Shown here in pieces: positions 1 through 8,547 of a stretch of DNA of 55,437 nucleotides. The notes beneath the pieces were generated by a model, which saw nothing but the letters and a program-made list of their open reading frames with translations, searched no databases and was not told the origin of the DNA. The position numbers and the translations under genes are program-made. The stretch spans positions 1 through 55,437 of the forward strand of contig JALEKD010000013.1 of NCBI GenBank assembly GCA_022769285.1, read 5' to 3'. How positions within the stretch are numbered: position 1 is the stretch's first letter; every line of letters starts with the position of its first letter. The stretch is from Prevotella sp. Lineage in GTDB: Bacteria > Bacteroidota > Bacteroidia > Bacteroidales > Bacteroidaceae.

Positions 1-2
1 AG

Positions 3-86
3 ATTATCGACTATTTTATTGGTCACAGCGAAGCGACCTCACAAGATAATGGCAGTTATCGCAGCATCACGCTAAATTTGCATTGA
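3..86 (+). CDS. C-terminal end of an unidentified protein (cut by window start)
   Basis: The frame beginning at base 3 is open from the window edge to a TGA at 84-86 and encodes 27 residues ending ...SYRSITLNLH. The alternating hydrophobic ending resembles the last strand of an outer-membrane barrel, but the piece is too short to name. It could equally be a chance open frame in degraded mobile DNA. The sequence to the left of the window would decide this. Confidence 0.35.
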   Translation: MIDYFIGHSEATSQDNGSYRSITLNLH

Positions 87-618
87 AAAAATGAGTGGCT
101 TCGGAAGAACAAATTCAGAAAAGGCGCATGAACAACAAGTAGCGGAATGTAGGCTTGCGGAAGACGTACACCACGGAGTATAAAGCAGTTATCAAAGTAG
201 CCGTACCAGAAGATTGGAGAGAACCATAGCAGATATTTATCATCAACATGAGTCATGACGTAGAACACATTGTTGCTGACATGAAAAAGGGGAAACTCCA
301 GTTGAGACGTACAAGTACAATAATGAATAGATTAAGCATTGACATTGCACATCGAGCAAGCATGATTACGTAACAAGTGGCATAGTGGAAAAGTGGAGTT
401 GCAATATGCTGCAGCCACATTAAAAAGAGAATAATGTCATCCTGAAGTATAAGACGGTTTTGTTAGCTTTTGTATTTGGCGAATGGATTGACAGATATGA
501 GTATAAAAGGAAGAGGCGACGCTGACAAGCGTTGCCCAAACCTCTTATGATAAAAAAGGCTGTTGCTTTGGATAATAATACCTGCCCACAGAATGTGAGC
601 AGGCTATTCATTTAGATT
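87..618. other. Low-GC stretch with no convincing gene
   Basis: About 530 bases, clearly more AT-rich than the main genome. Only short open frames occur on either strand (for example a 41-codon plus-strand frame from 248 and 63-70-codon minus-strand frames), and none has a recognisable motif or a good start signal. It is best read as degraded accessory DNA between the frame at the window edge and the small gene at 619-795. Confidence 0.4.
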
Positions 619-795
619 TTATTCGTAAATCAGTACGTCACTCCGATACTCGGTCAGTTCCTTGCCGTTATTTAGCCTAACAATTACCTCTTGCCCATAA
701 TCGGCAACAACAGTTCCCTCTGAATGTCCTCGATACGGATAAACTAAGGTGCAATAGCAACCTACAATTCCGTCCAACTCATCGTAATCAATCAT
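619..795 (-). CDS. Small acidic protein of unknown function (58 aa)
   Basis: The ATG at 795 is preceded, 8 nt away, by a perfect AGGAGG. That is unusual in this phylum, where ribosome sites are weak, and it supports both the start and a foreign origin. The protein starts MIDYDELDGIVGCY and ends TEYRSDVLIYE. It has a central stretch (VVADYGQEVIVRLNNGKEL) that looks like a small beta-barrel fold, but I cannot name a family. It lies 20 bp downstream of the DUF1281-like gene on the same strand and is probably co-transcribed with it. Such small proteins are common in conjugative elements of Bacteroidota. Confidence 0.6.
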   Translation of the reverse strand: MIDYDELDGIVGCYCTLVYPYRGHSEGTVVADYGQEVIVRLNNGKELTEYRSDVLIYE

Positions 796-815
796 ATTTT
801 GTTCCTCCTATAATA

Positions 816-1397
816 TTATTCAAACTCAAACTTATTGATAAAGAAGATAGTTTTTTCGTCTTCGTACTCGTATTGGGCAATGTATTCCAGCATCTCCTCA
901 TCAGAGCGTTCGCCACGATTGATGCTGGTTTTCTCGCACCATACCTCTATTGCGTCAGCCACGGTGTCAAAAGGTTCTTCATTCATTGCTTCAAACGGTT
1001 CTCCGTACGCACTCACGCAACATTCTTCGGGAAAATGCTCACCCTCGTCGTGAACATAGAAAATGCCACAGCCACATTCAATTTCCCGATAGCTGATAGA
1101 CAACGCTCCGTCAAACTTCTCGTTCAGCGCATCGAAGAAGTCATTGCAAGCAGCCCAAGCCGTTTCCGTGTCAAACGACAGCAAAGCATAGTCACTATAT
1201 TCTTCATATTCCGCCCAATAAATTTCACCACGAACGGAAAAGCCTTTTGCCTTGTAGTCGATGCCGTAATGGTTCGCCAAATCACCGAGCCAGATATTCT
1301 TTTTGTTTACGTTCATTTCTTGAAGCGTGTTCCACAGGGCGGCAACGGCTTTCTTCTCACCTGTGATTTTGTACTGCGTGTCGCATAAGTTCGCCAT
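816..1397 (-). CDS. DUF1281/Api92-like mobile-element protein (193 aa)
   Basis: The start MANLCDTQYKITG matches the conserved opening (MANWC...ITG) of the DUF1281/Api92-like ferredoxin-fold family, which is found mostly on plasmids, conjugative elements and phages. Its biochemical role is not known. The protein is acidic, with many aromatic residues (WAEYEEYSDYALLSFDTE) and a Cys cluster (ECGCGIFYVHDEGEHF). There is no signal peptide or membrane segment, so it should be cytoplasmic. Its GC content is lower than that of the chromosomal genes further right. With the small gene at 619-795 and the integrase at 1717 it marks the edge of an integrated element. The family call rests on the N-terminal motif and general composition. 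Confidence 0.6.
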   Translation of the reverse strand: MANLCDTQYKITGEKKAVAALWNTLQEMNVNKKNIWLGDLANHYGIDYKAKGFSVRGEIYWAEYEEYSDYALLSFDTETAWAACNDFFDALNEKFDGALSISYREIECGCGIFYVHDEGEHFPEECCVSAYGEPFEAMNEEPFDTVADAIEVWCEKTSINRGERSDEEMLEYIAQYEYEDEKTIFFINKFEFE

Positions 1398-1574
1398 AAT
1401 CGTTTGTTTTAAGTTTTTGTTACTTCCCTCTTATAGCTACAGCTACTTGGGGATTTGATAAAATTTTGTTGCCTCAAAAGGTCTCATGTTCCTGCATGCA
1501 AGGTTTCATGGTAAAATACAACCTCAGTGCCAGCTGAAGTGGAGATTTTTCCGAAGAACCGCAAGGCGCAGACC

Positions 1575-1606
1575 TTGCAAGGCAGAAGACATGAGAAGTA
1601 CCTTTG
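1575..1606 (+). promoter_or_regulatory. Promoter for the integrase
   Basis: TTG at 1575-1577 and TACCTTTG at 1599-1606, 21 bp apart, fit the Bacteroidota sigma-ABfr consensus. The predicted leader is about 100 nt. A ten-base palindrome CCTTGCAAGG (1573-1582) overlaps the upstream box and could be an operator. Confidence 0.5.
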
Positions 1607-1716
1607 CAACACAATTTTTATCTACAAGTCCCCAATATAGTAGGGCTGGCCTGTCTGTATGTTTGGACAAAACCTTATTTTATTGGTAGTAACTTTCAAA
1701 TATCAAAAAGAGAATT

Positions 1717-2934
1717 ATGGCAACAATAAAATTGAAATTCCGAGCCTCCTCAGTGCCCCAGGCCGAGGGAACATTGTACTTCCAGGTAATACACCAGCGG
1801 TCAGTAAGATGCCAAAGTACCGCTTACCATATCTTCCCACACGAATGGGATGAGCGTAGGTCGGCCATGTTAATACCCCCGCATGGGGAGCGGCGGGCGC
1901 AGTTGCTCCTGGTGCAGTCGATGGTTAATGGAGAACTGCGCCAGCGGCGAAACGTCCTCGTGAAGATGACGACGGGCGACCAGAAAGTAAGTAAGGACGA
2001 GCTAATCATGGCCTTCGGCGAGCTGCCGCCCAGCAAGACCGTATTTACGTTTCTTCAAGAGCAGGCGGAGAAGAAAGAGCAGATGCTGAGAATGGGCACT
2101 GCCAAGACCTACGTCAATGCCTACTGGCGGTTCAGGGACTTTAGAAACGGCATGGACCTCACCTTTGACGAGCTGACGCCCGATATGATAGAGCGATACG
2201 ACGCGTGGCTGCGAAACAGAAGCCTGAGGACCAATTCTATCCGCTTTTACCTACGTACGCTTAACACCCTGTTGCACAAGGCAGTCGTTGAGGGACTCCT
2301 GGAACCCGACCGGAGGCTGTTCAGTCGCGTGCGCCTGTCCTACATACCCACTATCAAGCGGGCCATATCAGAGCACGAGCTGAAAGCCATCGCCCAGTTG
2401 TCCCTGCCCCGAGACTCGTCCATGGCCTTGGCTCGCGATATTTTTATGTTCAGCTTCTACACGCGGGGCATGTCCTTTATCGACATGGCGTTTCTCAAGA
2501 AGACCGACTTGAAGGGCCGCCTATTAGAGTACTGCCGTAAGAAGACCAACCAGCACCTGTCTGTAGCCTAGGAACAGGCTCTGCAGACCATCGTAGACCG
2601 CTATGCCCACCTTACCCAGAACACCTCCTACCTGTTGCCCATCATCAGGGCCGAAGACGGAACCGAGTACCAGCAATACCGGCGGATGCACGAGAATGTG
2701 AACCGAGCCCTGCGGATTATCGGCGAGCGGGCGGGGCTGCGAATACGGTTGACCACCTATGTGGCCCGGCACACCTGGGTGAGCATAGCGCGTAATATGA
2801 ATTTTTCGATTGCTATCATTAGCGAGGGCATGGGCCATCGCTCCTATCGTACCACCCAGGTATATCTTGACTCCATTGGCACATCGCGTATCAATGATGC
2901 CAACAGGCAGATTATACGTCGGATAAGTATGTAG
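1717..2934 (+). pseudogene. Tyrosine recombinase/integrase interrupted by an in-frame TAG
   Basis: This is a full-length Bacteroidota-type tyrosine integrase (about 405 codons) with an N-terminal arm-binding domain, a SAM-like core-binding domain (FRDFRNGMDLTFDELTPDMI) and a C-terminal catalytic domain. The catalytic Arg region (FYTRGMSFIDMAFLKK), the Arg-His region (TYVARHTW), the late His (GHRSYRTTQ) and the nucleophile Tyr (TTQVYLDS) are all present. Codon 285 (2569-2571) is TAG and the same frame continues open to 2934. The family normally has Trp at this place (...VxWE...), so a single TGG-to-TAG change is the simplest explanation. The protein would be cut before its His and Tyr catalytic residues, hence inactive unless the amber codon is suppressed. 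Confidence 0.85.
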
Positions 2935-2950
2935 TGGTTGCGGCCAGCAG

Positions 2951-2981
2951 CTTTAGCGAGCCGGTCACTGGTTCGCTAAAG
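2951..2981. repeat. Perfect 12-bp inverted repeat after the integrase
   Basis: The arms CTTTAGCGAGCC (2951-2962) and GGTTCGCTAAAG (2970-2981) pair completely, with one G-U wobble, around a 7-nt loop. No T-run follows, so this is not a classic terminator. It sits 17 bp after the integrase stop and could be a recombination (att or core) site or an RNA-stabilising hairpin. Confidence 0.6.
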
Positions 2982-3173
2982 CGGGTCAGCAGCCTGCCCG
3001 AGATGGTCATTAGGCAGCTAAAGATGGCTTCCACGCCTCCAGCAGTGCCCTACAATAATATTAATGTACGCGCGAGGGCAAAAATGATGCTGGCTGAAAC
3101 TTTGGCAGACCCTAATAAAAATTTAGTGACAAAGAATTGGAAAAATTGTGGCACCAACTTGATATTTTTTGTT

Positions 3174-3181
3174 TACCTTTG
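3174..3181 (+). promoter_or_regulatory. Promoter -7 box for the DHH phosphoesterase
   Basis: TACCTTTG lies 8 bp before the ATG at 3190. Transcription would start at or within a few bases of the start codon, giving a nearly leaderless mRNA. It also rules out the upstream TTG at 3169 as the translation start. Confidence 0.6.
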
Positions 3182-3189
3182 CACAATCT

Positions 3190-4233
3190 ATGGATATAAA
3201 TCTACTTTCAGAAACTACCGCAAGTAAGCTCAGCCTGCTCATAGCCGATGCACAGCATATCGTGATAACCTGCCATAAGTCGCCCGACGGCGACGCGCTG
3301 GGTGCCAGCTTGGCCTGGGCCGACTATCTCACACAGCAGTGCGGCAAGCAGGTGTCGGTAGTGGTGCCCGATGCCTATCCCGACTTTCTGCGCTGGCTCC
3401 CCAACAGCGAGAAGATTATCAGATACGACCGCCATCACGACGAAGTGTGCGACCTCTTTGTCAAAGCCGACTTGGTGTTCTATATCGACTTCAATGACGC
3501 CTCGCGGGTCGACGAGATGGAACCCGTATTGACCGCCGCCACCGCTCGCCGGGTCATGCTGGACCACCACCTGAACCCCACTACCGAGGGCATGGACATC
3601 GTGGTGTCGCACCCCGAGCTATGTAGTGCTTCCGAGGTGGTGTTTAGGGTGATATGGCAGTTGGGTGGTTTCGACGCGATGACCCACCATTGCGCCACCC
3701 AGATATACTGTGGCATGATGACCGATACGGGCGGATTTACCTTTAACTCTACCCGTCCCGAGATATTCTTCATTATCGGACAGCTGCTCACCAAGGGCAT
3801 AGACAAGGACAAGATATACCGCAACGTGTACAACAATTACAGCTGTTGGGCCCTGCGCCTGCGCGGTTACCTCATTTCGCAGAAGCTCAATTACTTTGAC
3901 GACTTTCACGCTTCTTATTTCACCATTACCCGTCAGGATATGGCCCGCTTTCACTTCGTCAAGGGAGATGCCGAGGGGCTGGTCAACGAGCCCCTGCGTA
4001 TCAAGGGCATGAAGTTGTCGGTATCGCTGCGCGAGGACGACCGCCGTGACAACCTGGTATGGGTCTCCCTGCGGTCGGTCGATGACTTCCCCTGCAACGA
4101 GGTGGCCAAGGCCTTCTTCAACGGCGGTGGGCATCTCAACGCCAGTGGCGGCCGGCTGTATTGTAGCATCGCCGAGGCCGAGCAGATTACCCGTCAGGCA
4201 TTTATACACTTTGAGCAGCTGCTCAAGAAATAA
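3190..4233 (+). CDS. nrnA: DHH-family phosphoesterase, NrnA-type nanoRNase/pAp phosphatase
   Basis: A 347-residue cytoplasmic protein. Members degrade 2-5 nt RNA oligomers and, in many cases, dephosphorylate 3'-phosphoadenosine 5'-phosphate; some act on cyclic dinucleotide breakdown products. The DHH domain shows the metal-binding motifs HKSPDGDALGAS (about residues 29-40), YIDFNDASR (about 100) and DHHLNP (about 130). The C-terminal DHHA1 domain ends with the substrate-binding FFNGGGHLNASGGR. The length is normal for the family. The ATG at 3190 is chosen because the promoter box overlaps any earlier start. The lipoprotein gene follows 17 bp later and is probably co-transcribed. Confidence 0.9.
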   Translation: MDINLLSETTASKLSLLIADAQHIVITCHKSPDGDALGASLAWADYLTQQCGKQVSVVVPDAYPDFLRWLPNSEKIIRYDRHHDEVCDLFVKADLVFYIDFNDASRVDEMEPVLTAATARRVMLDHHLNPTTEGMDIVVSHPELCSASEVVFRVIWQLGGFDAMTHHCATQIYCGMMTDTGGFTFNSTRPEIFFIIGQLLTKGIDKDKIYRNVYNNYSCWALRLRGYLISQKLNYFDDFHASYFTITRQDMARFHFVKGDAEGLVNEPLRIKGMKLSVSLREDDRRDNLVWVSLRSVDDFPCNEVAKAFFNGGGHLNASGGRLYCSIAEAEQITRQAFIHFEQLLKK

Positions 4234-4250
4234 TCATGAAGGACTATATT

Positions 4251-4814
4251 ATGAAGCAGAACAGATTGAGTACCCTCTTCGCCTTGGCCCTGATGGTCAT
4301 AGCCCTGGTTGGGTGTGGCAAGAAACGTACTACCGACGACATTATTGTTAAGAAGACGGTGCCCGCAGCCCCGTCGCGGCCATCGGCCATCGGCAATTAT
4401 AAGCAGACGTACCAGGTAGAGTGGCAGGGGCGTGCCTACTCGCTGACGGTCAACTTAGTGGCCGACCCCGCCCTGGACAGGGTGAGCGATGGTAGCCGCC
4501 AGTTTTACGACAACCGTGTAACGCTGACCATCAGCCGTGCCGGCGGAAGCGAGTTTATGCACCGCGAGTTTACCAAGGCCAGCTTCGCTGCTTACGTTGA
4601 TGCCGACTATCTGGCCAAAAGCGCCCTGGTGGGCTTCGTGTACGACAGGGTAGAGGCCGGCCAGCTCAGGCTGGTGGCCAGCGTAGGCTCGCCCGACAAG
4701 ATGAGCGATGACTATCTACCTCTTAATATTAGTATAGCCCCCTCTGGCTCGCTCACCGTGAGCAAGGGTACCCGGCTTGACAGCGGTTCCGACGAAGAGG
4801 GCATCGCCGAGTAG
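4251..4814 (+). CDS. DUF4738-like lipoprotein
   Basis: This 187-residue protein has a lipoprotein signal (basic MKQNR, hydrophobic stretch, then LVGC), so it is predicted to be anchored by a lipidated Cys near residue 17-18. After the anchor come GKKRTTDDIIVKK and a soluble beta-rich domain rich in Asp, Ser and Tyr. The DDIIV opening and overall size fit DUF4738 lipoproteins of Bacteroidota, whose role is unknown. An alternative start at 4236 adds five residues (MKDYI). Its position immediately after nrnA suggests a shared transcript rather than a shared pathway. The family call is from memory of the motif. Confidence 0.6.
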   Translation: MKQNRLSTLFALALMVIALVGCGKKRTTDDIIVKKTVPAAPSRPSAIGNYKQTYQVEWQGRAYSLTVNLVADPALDRVSDGSRQFYDNRVTLTISRAGGSEFMHREFTKASFAAYVDADYLAKSALVGFVYDRVEAGQLRLVASVGSPDKMSDDYLPLNISIAPSGSLTVSKGTRLDSGSDEEGIAE

Positions 4815-4886
4815 GCTCCTCACGGTGACCCCGCGTGCCCCAGCCCTCAGCAAGACTATTATCAATCCTTTAATACCTATCAATGT

Positions 4887-5753
4887 ATGAGAAAAATCTT
4901 TTTAAGTCTGATGCTCCTTTTCGCTATGGGAGCCTCTGCATCTACCATGGGCAACCCTATGCCTGACAATCCACTTCTGACCATCAGGGATACCCCCGGT
5001 CTCTGCGCCATCTTTCGTACCTGGGGATTTATAGGCGATAGCCTGTGTAGCGGCGAGATGGAGAGCCGCGATGCCAATGGCAAGCGGGGCTACCATGATA
5101 TGTATGAGTACTCCTGGGGTCAGTTTTTGTGCCGTGCCTGTGGTGCCGAGGGCGAGAACTTTAGCCGGGGCGGTCAGACTGCCCAGGGCTGGATAGCCGA
5201 CGACTCCAAGCGCGGTTGGGCCTATTGCAAGATGAACCCCAAGCAGGCTTACATCATCGCCATGGGGGTTAACGACTTCAGCCGTCGCCGTAAGAACCAG
5301 CTCGAGTGTGGCAACCTGGATACCGATGTCGACCTGAAGGACTATAATAACAACGCCCCCACCTATGCGGGCTACATGGCCGGCATCGTTCAGCGCCTGC
5401 AGAGTATTCAGCCCCGTGCCAAGATATTTGTCGTTACCCGTCCGCGCGAGGGCAAGGGCCACAACGATTACGAGGGGTTCAACGAGGTGGCTCGCGGCCT
5501 GGCCAAGAAGTTCAAGAACGTCTATGTGATAGACCTCTACAAGCACGCCCAGATATACGATAGCGACTTTAGAGACCGTTACTATGTGGGCGGTCATCTT
5601 AACGCCATGGGCTACGAGTACACAGCCCGTATGTTTATGACTTATATCGACTGGATTATCCGCAACAATTACGAGGACTTCAAGGAGGTGGCCTTCATCG
5701 GCACCAAGTTGCACTACACCACCAATGAGGAACTCAAACGCAACAAGCAGTAG
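4887..5753 (+). CDS. Exported SGNH/GDSL-type hydrolase
   Basis: A 288-residue protein with a signal peptide (MRKIFLSLMLLFAMGASAS). SGNH hydrolases remove acyl groups from sugars, lipids or peptidoglycan through a Ser-His pair. The block I motif is FIGDSLCSGE (nucleophile Ser near residue 52), the Gly block is around FSRGGQTAQGW, the Asn block is MGVNDFSRR (about 128-136) and the His block is GGHLNAMGY (His about 237). The Asp usually three residues before the His is not visible in GGHLN, so the third catalytic residue may be elsewhere. A periplasmic or surface deacetylase/esterase acting on dietary glycans is plausible given the neighbouring carbohydrate genes. Confidence 0.8.
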   Translation: MRKIFLSLMLLFAMGASASTMGNPMPDNPLLTIRDTPGLCAIFRTWGFIGDSLCSGEMESRDANGKRGYHDMYEYSWGQFLCRACGAEGENFSRGGQTAQGWIADDSKRGWAYCKMNPKQAYIIAMGVNDFSRRRKNQLECGNLDTDVDLKDYNNNAPTYAGYMAGIVQRLQSIQPRAKIFVVTRPREGKGHNDYEGFNEVARGLAKKFKNVYVIDLYKHAQIYDSDFRDRYYVGGHLNAMGYEYTARMFMTYIDWIIRNNYEDFKEVAFIGTKLHYTTNEELKRNKQ

Positions 5754-5783
5754 CGCCCATCCCCGCCCGGATGATTCCCATAG

Positions 5784-5835
5784 CTCCCAGCACGCTCGCG
5801 CCCGTCAAGGCCGCGCCTGCTGGGAGTTTCTACGT
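5784..5835 (+). terminator. Rho-independent terminator after the SGNH hydrolase
   Basis: CTCCCAGCA (5784-5792) pairs with TGCTGGGAG (5818-5826) across a GC-rich loop and is followed by TTTCTACGTTTTT. Confidence 0.75.
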
Positions 5836-5917
5836 TTTTACCCCATGAGTACAGATGATTTGTACAAATGTGCAGAGTTGTGGGACAAATCTCCTTATGG
5901 TTACGCTGCTAATCGGT

Positions 5918-5925
5918 TAATTTTG
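5918..5925 (+). promoter_or_regulatory. Promoter -7 box for the DUF4965-family gene
   Basis: TAATTTTG, 50 bp before the ATG at 5975, fits TAnnTTTG. The upstream element is weak; the nearest TTG is about 40 bp away. Confidence 0.5.
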
Positions 5926-5974
5926 CATACCGTAAAACAGTATTACCAATATATTAACCGAAATAAACAACAAG

Positions 5975-8491
5975 ATGAAGACAAAGACTAAACGATTAAC
6001 CTTGGCGGCGGTATTCTGCTCATTGGTAGCAGGCGTCTGCGCCCAGGTGCCCGAGTTCTTTAAGCCCTATCGGGCCACAGCCCTGCGTATGCCGGCGGTT
6101 CCCTTGGTGGTCAACGACCCTTACCTGAGCATCTGGTCGCCTTACGACAAGCTCACCGATGGTACCACCCGCCACTGGACTAACGACGAGAAGCCCCTGG
6201 AGGGCATCCTGCGTGTCGACGGTGTGTCGTATCGCTTTATGGGCGGTGCCGACCGCCGTCTCCTGGAGCCTGTAGCCCCTATGGGCAACGAGGCCGAGTG
6301 GCGCGGTAAGTTTGTACGCAAGCAGCCCGCAGCCGGTTGGCAGAATGAGAATTTTGACGACAGCTCATGGCGCGACGGCCGTGGTGCTTTCGGATCTGGC
6401 GGCGAGGGCATACGCACCCGTTGGACCGAGGAGAATAGCGACATCTACGTCCGCCGCGTAGTAGACCTGTCGGCAGCCGACCTGCAGGCCGAGCTCTATC
6501 TCCAGTTCTCGCACGATGACAACTGCGAGGTCTATGTCAATGGTACCCAGGTGGCCACGGGCGAGCCCAGTGCCATCTATGGCGAGCTGGTGGCCCTCTC
6601 GGCTAAGCACAAGGGCCTCTTGCATGTCGGTAAGAATGTGCTGGCCATACATGTGCATAACAATGGCGGTGGAGCCTATGCCGATATGGGTCTGTACAGG
6701 AACGTTGCCCGTCGCGACGAGTGCAAGACGGCCGTACAGAAGTCTGTCGACGTGTTGGCCACCAACACCTACTATACCTTTGCTTGCGGCCCAGTCGACC
6801 TGAACGTGGTCTTCACGGCCCCCATGCTCATTGACGACCTGGACCTCATATCGGTTCCAGTAAACTATATCTCTTATCAGGTACAGGCTACCGATGGCAA
6901 GTCACATCAGGTTCAGTTCTATCTCTCGGCTTCGCCCCTGATAGCCCAGAACCGCGCCAGCCAGCCCACCCTGTCAGAGAGCATTACCGTTGACGGCACT
7001 GCTTATCTCAAGACCGGTACCGTAGAGCAGCCCATCCTGGCTAAGAAGGGCGATGGCATCTGTATCGACTGGGGTTACCTCTATCTGCCCGCTGTGAATG
7101 GCAAGGTGTCGTTGGGAAGCGACAATGTACTCAAGGAGGCCTTCTTTAGCCAGGGCCAGCTGCCCGCTACTCAGGCAGTCATACGCTCTGACAAGGCTTC
7201 TACCGCTCCCACCTTGGCTTATGTACACGACTTTGGAGCCGTAACCACTCCTAAGTCCAGCTTCACCATGATAGGCTACGACGAGGTACAGGATATAGAG
7301 TACCTGTTCCACCGCTACAAAGGATACTGGGCTCGCAACGGCAAAACCATCTTCCGCGCGTTTGCCGAGATGAAGAATGGCTATCAGGGCATTATGAAGC
7401 GCTGCCGCCAGCTCGATGAGCGTATCTATAACGATGGTCTCAAAGCAGGTAATGTGCAGTATGCCGAAATCCTCTCAGGGGCTTACCGCCATGTCATGGC
7501 CGCTCACAAGCTGTTCGAGGACAACGAGGGCAACCTGCTGTTCTTCTCTAAGGAGAACAACTCTAACGGTAGCGTTAATACGGTAGACCTTACTTATCCC
7601 GAGGCCCCTCTCTTCCTCTGCTATAACCCCGAGCTGCAGAAGGCCATGATGACCAGTATATTCGAGTACAGCAAGAGCGGTCGCTGGAGCAAGCCCTTTG
7701 CTGCCCACGACATGGGTACCTATCCTATAGCCGACGGCCAGACCTATGGTGGCGACATGCCCATCGAGGAAAGCGGCAACATGCTTACCCTGGCAGCCAT
7801 GCTCTCCATGCTCGATGGCAATACGCAGTACGCTGAGCGTTACTGGGATGTTATGCAGACCTGGGCCGACTATCTCGTAGCCAATGGGCAGGACCCTGCT
7901 AACCAGCTCTGTACCGACGACTTCGCCGGCCACTGGGCCCACAACTGCAACCTGTCTGTCAAGGCCATTCTGGGTGTTGCCGGATTTGCCGAGATGGCCC
8001 GCATCAAGGGCGACGCCGCTACGGCTCAGAAGTACATGGACAAAGCCCGTCAGATGGCCATCGTTTGGGAGAAGAACGCCCGCGAAGGCGACCACTATAA
8101 GTTGGCCTTTGACCGCGACAACACCTGGAGCCAAAAGTACAATATGGTATGGGACAAGCTCTGGGGCCTGAACCTCTTCCCCAATGGAGCTATGCAGCGC
8201 GAGATAATTTATTACCTCAATAAGCAGAACGTCTATGGCTTGCCGCTCGACTGTCGTAAGACTTACACCAAGAGCGACTGGATAATGTGGACGGCGGCCA
8301 TGAGCAAGGACACTAAAACGTTCCTCAAATTTGTTGCCCCCGTGTACAAGTACATCAACGAGACCTCTTCGAGAGTTCCCATCAGCGACTGGCACGAGAC
8401 TATCTCTGGTAAGATGGTGGGCTTCAAGGCTCGCTCTGTTATCGGCGGCTACTGGATGAAAGTTTTTGCAGACAAGCTGCTGAACAAGTAA
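5975..8491 (+). CDS. Exported DUF4964/DUF5127/DUF4965/DUF1793 glutaminase-family protein
   Basis: An 838-residue protein with a signal peptide ending near GVCAQ. The N-terminus (ALRMPAVPLVVNDPYLSIWS, then HWTNDEKPLEGILRVDG) is the DUF4964 signature. DUF5127- and DUF4965-type sequence follows, then a C-terminal six-hairpin domain (HDMGTYPIADGQTYGGDMP, WDKLWGLNLFP) like DUF1793/glutaminase A. Fungal relatives are called glutaminases, but bacterial members sit in glycan-use loci and their substrate is unclear. Between DUF4964 and DUF5127 there is an inserted module, about residues 95-245 (WQNENFDDSSWRDGRGAF, then HDDNCEVYVNG), typical of galactose-binding-like beta-sandwiches. The product should be periplasmic or surface-located. 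The gene has its own promoter and terminator and lies just upstream of the hybrid sensor that probably controls the locus. Confidence 0.8.
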   Translation: MKTKTKRLTLAAVFCSLVAGVCAQVPEFFKPYRATALRMPAVPLVVNDPYLSIWSPYDKLTDGTTRHWTNDEKPLEGILRVDGVSYRFMGGADRRLLEPVAPMGNEAEWRGKFVRKQPAAGWQNENFDDSSWRDGRGAFGSGGEGIRTRWTEENSDIYVRRVVDLSAADLQAELYLQFSHDDNCEVYVNGTQVATGEPSAIYGELVALSAKHKGLLHVGKNVLAIHVHNNGGGAYADMGLYRNVARRDECKTAVQKSVDVLATNTYYTFACGPVDLNVVFTAPMLIDDLDLISVPVNYISYQVQATDGKSHQVQFYLSASPLIAQNRASQPTLSESITVDGTAYLKTGTVEQPILAKKGDGICIDWGYLYLPAVNGKVSLGSDNVLKEAFFSQGQLPATQAVIRSDKASTAPTLAYVHDFGAVTTPKSSFTMIGYDEVQDIEYLFHRYKGYWARNGKTIFRAFAEMKNGYQGIMKRCRQLDERIYNDGLKAGNVQYAEILSGAYRHVMAAHKLFEDNEGNLLFFSKENNSNGSVNTVDLTYPEAPLFLCYNPELQKAMMTSIFEYSKSGRWSKPFAAHDMGTYPIADGQTYGGDMPIEESGNMLTLAAMLSMLDGNTQYAERYWDVMQTWADYLVANGQDPANQLCTDDFAGHWAHNCNLSVKAILGVAGFAEMARIKGDAATAQKYMDKARQMAIVWEKNAREGDHYKLAFDRDNTWSQKYNMVWDKLWGLNLFPNGAMQREIIYYLNKQNVYGLPLDCRKTYTKSDWIMWTAAMSKDTKTFLKFVAPVYKYINETSSRVPISDWHETISGKMVGFKARSVIGGYWMKVFADKLLNK

Positions 8492-8504
8492 GCCCTTTAT
8501 GGGT

Positions 8505-8530
8505 GCCGTGGGCACAGATATGCCCACGGC
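8505..8530 (+). terminator. Hairpin terminator after the DUF4965-family gene
   Basis: A ten-base perfect stem, GCCGTGGGCA (8505-8514) with TGCCCACGGC (8521-8530), 13 bp after the stop. An A-rich rather than T-rich tail follows, so on the plus strand it may act mainly as an RNA 3'-end stabiliser. Confidence 0.55.
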
Positions 8531-8547
8531 GATAAAAAATGTTCGCG

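Noticed and set aside
5725..5991. 88-codon open frame between the SGNH hydrolase and the DUF4965 gene
   Set aside because: It runs through a terminator hairpin and a promoter box and shows no protein features.
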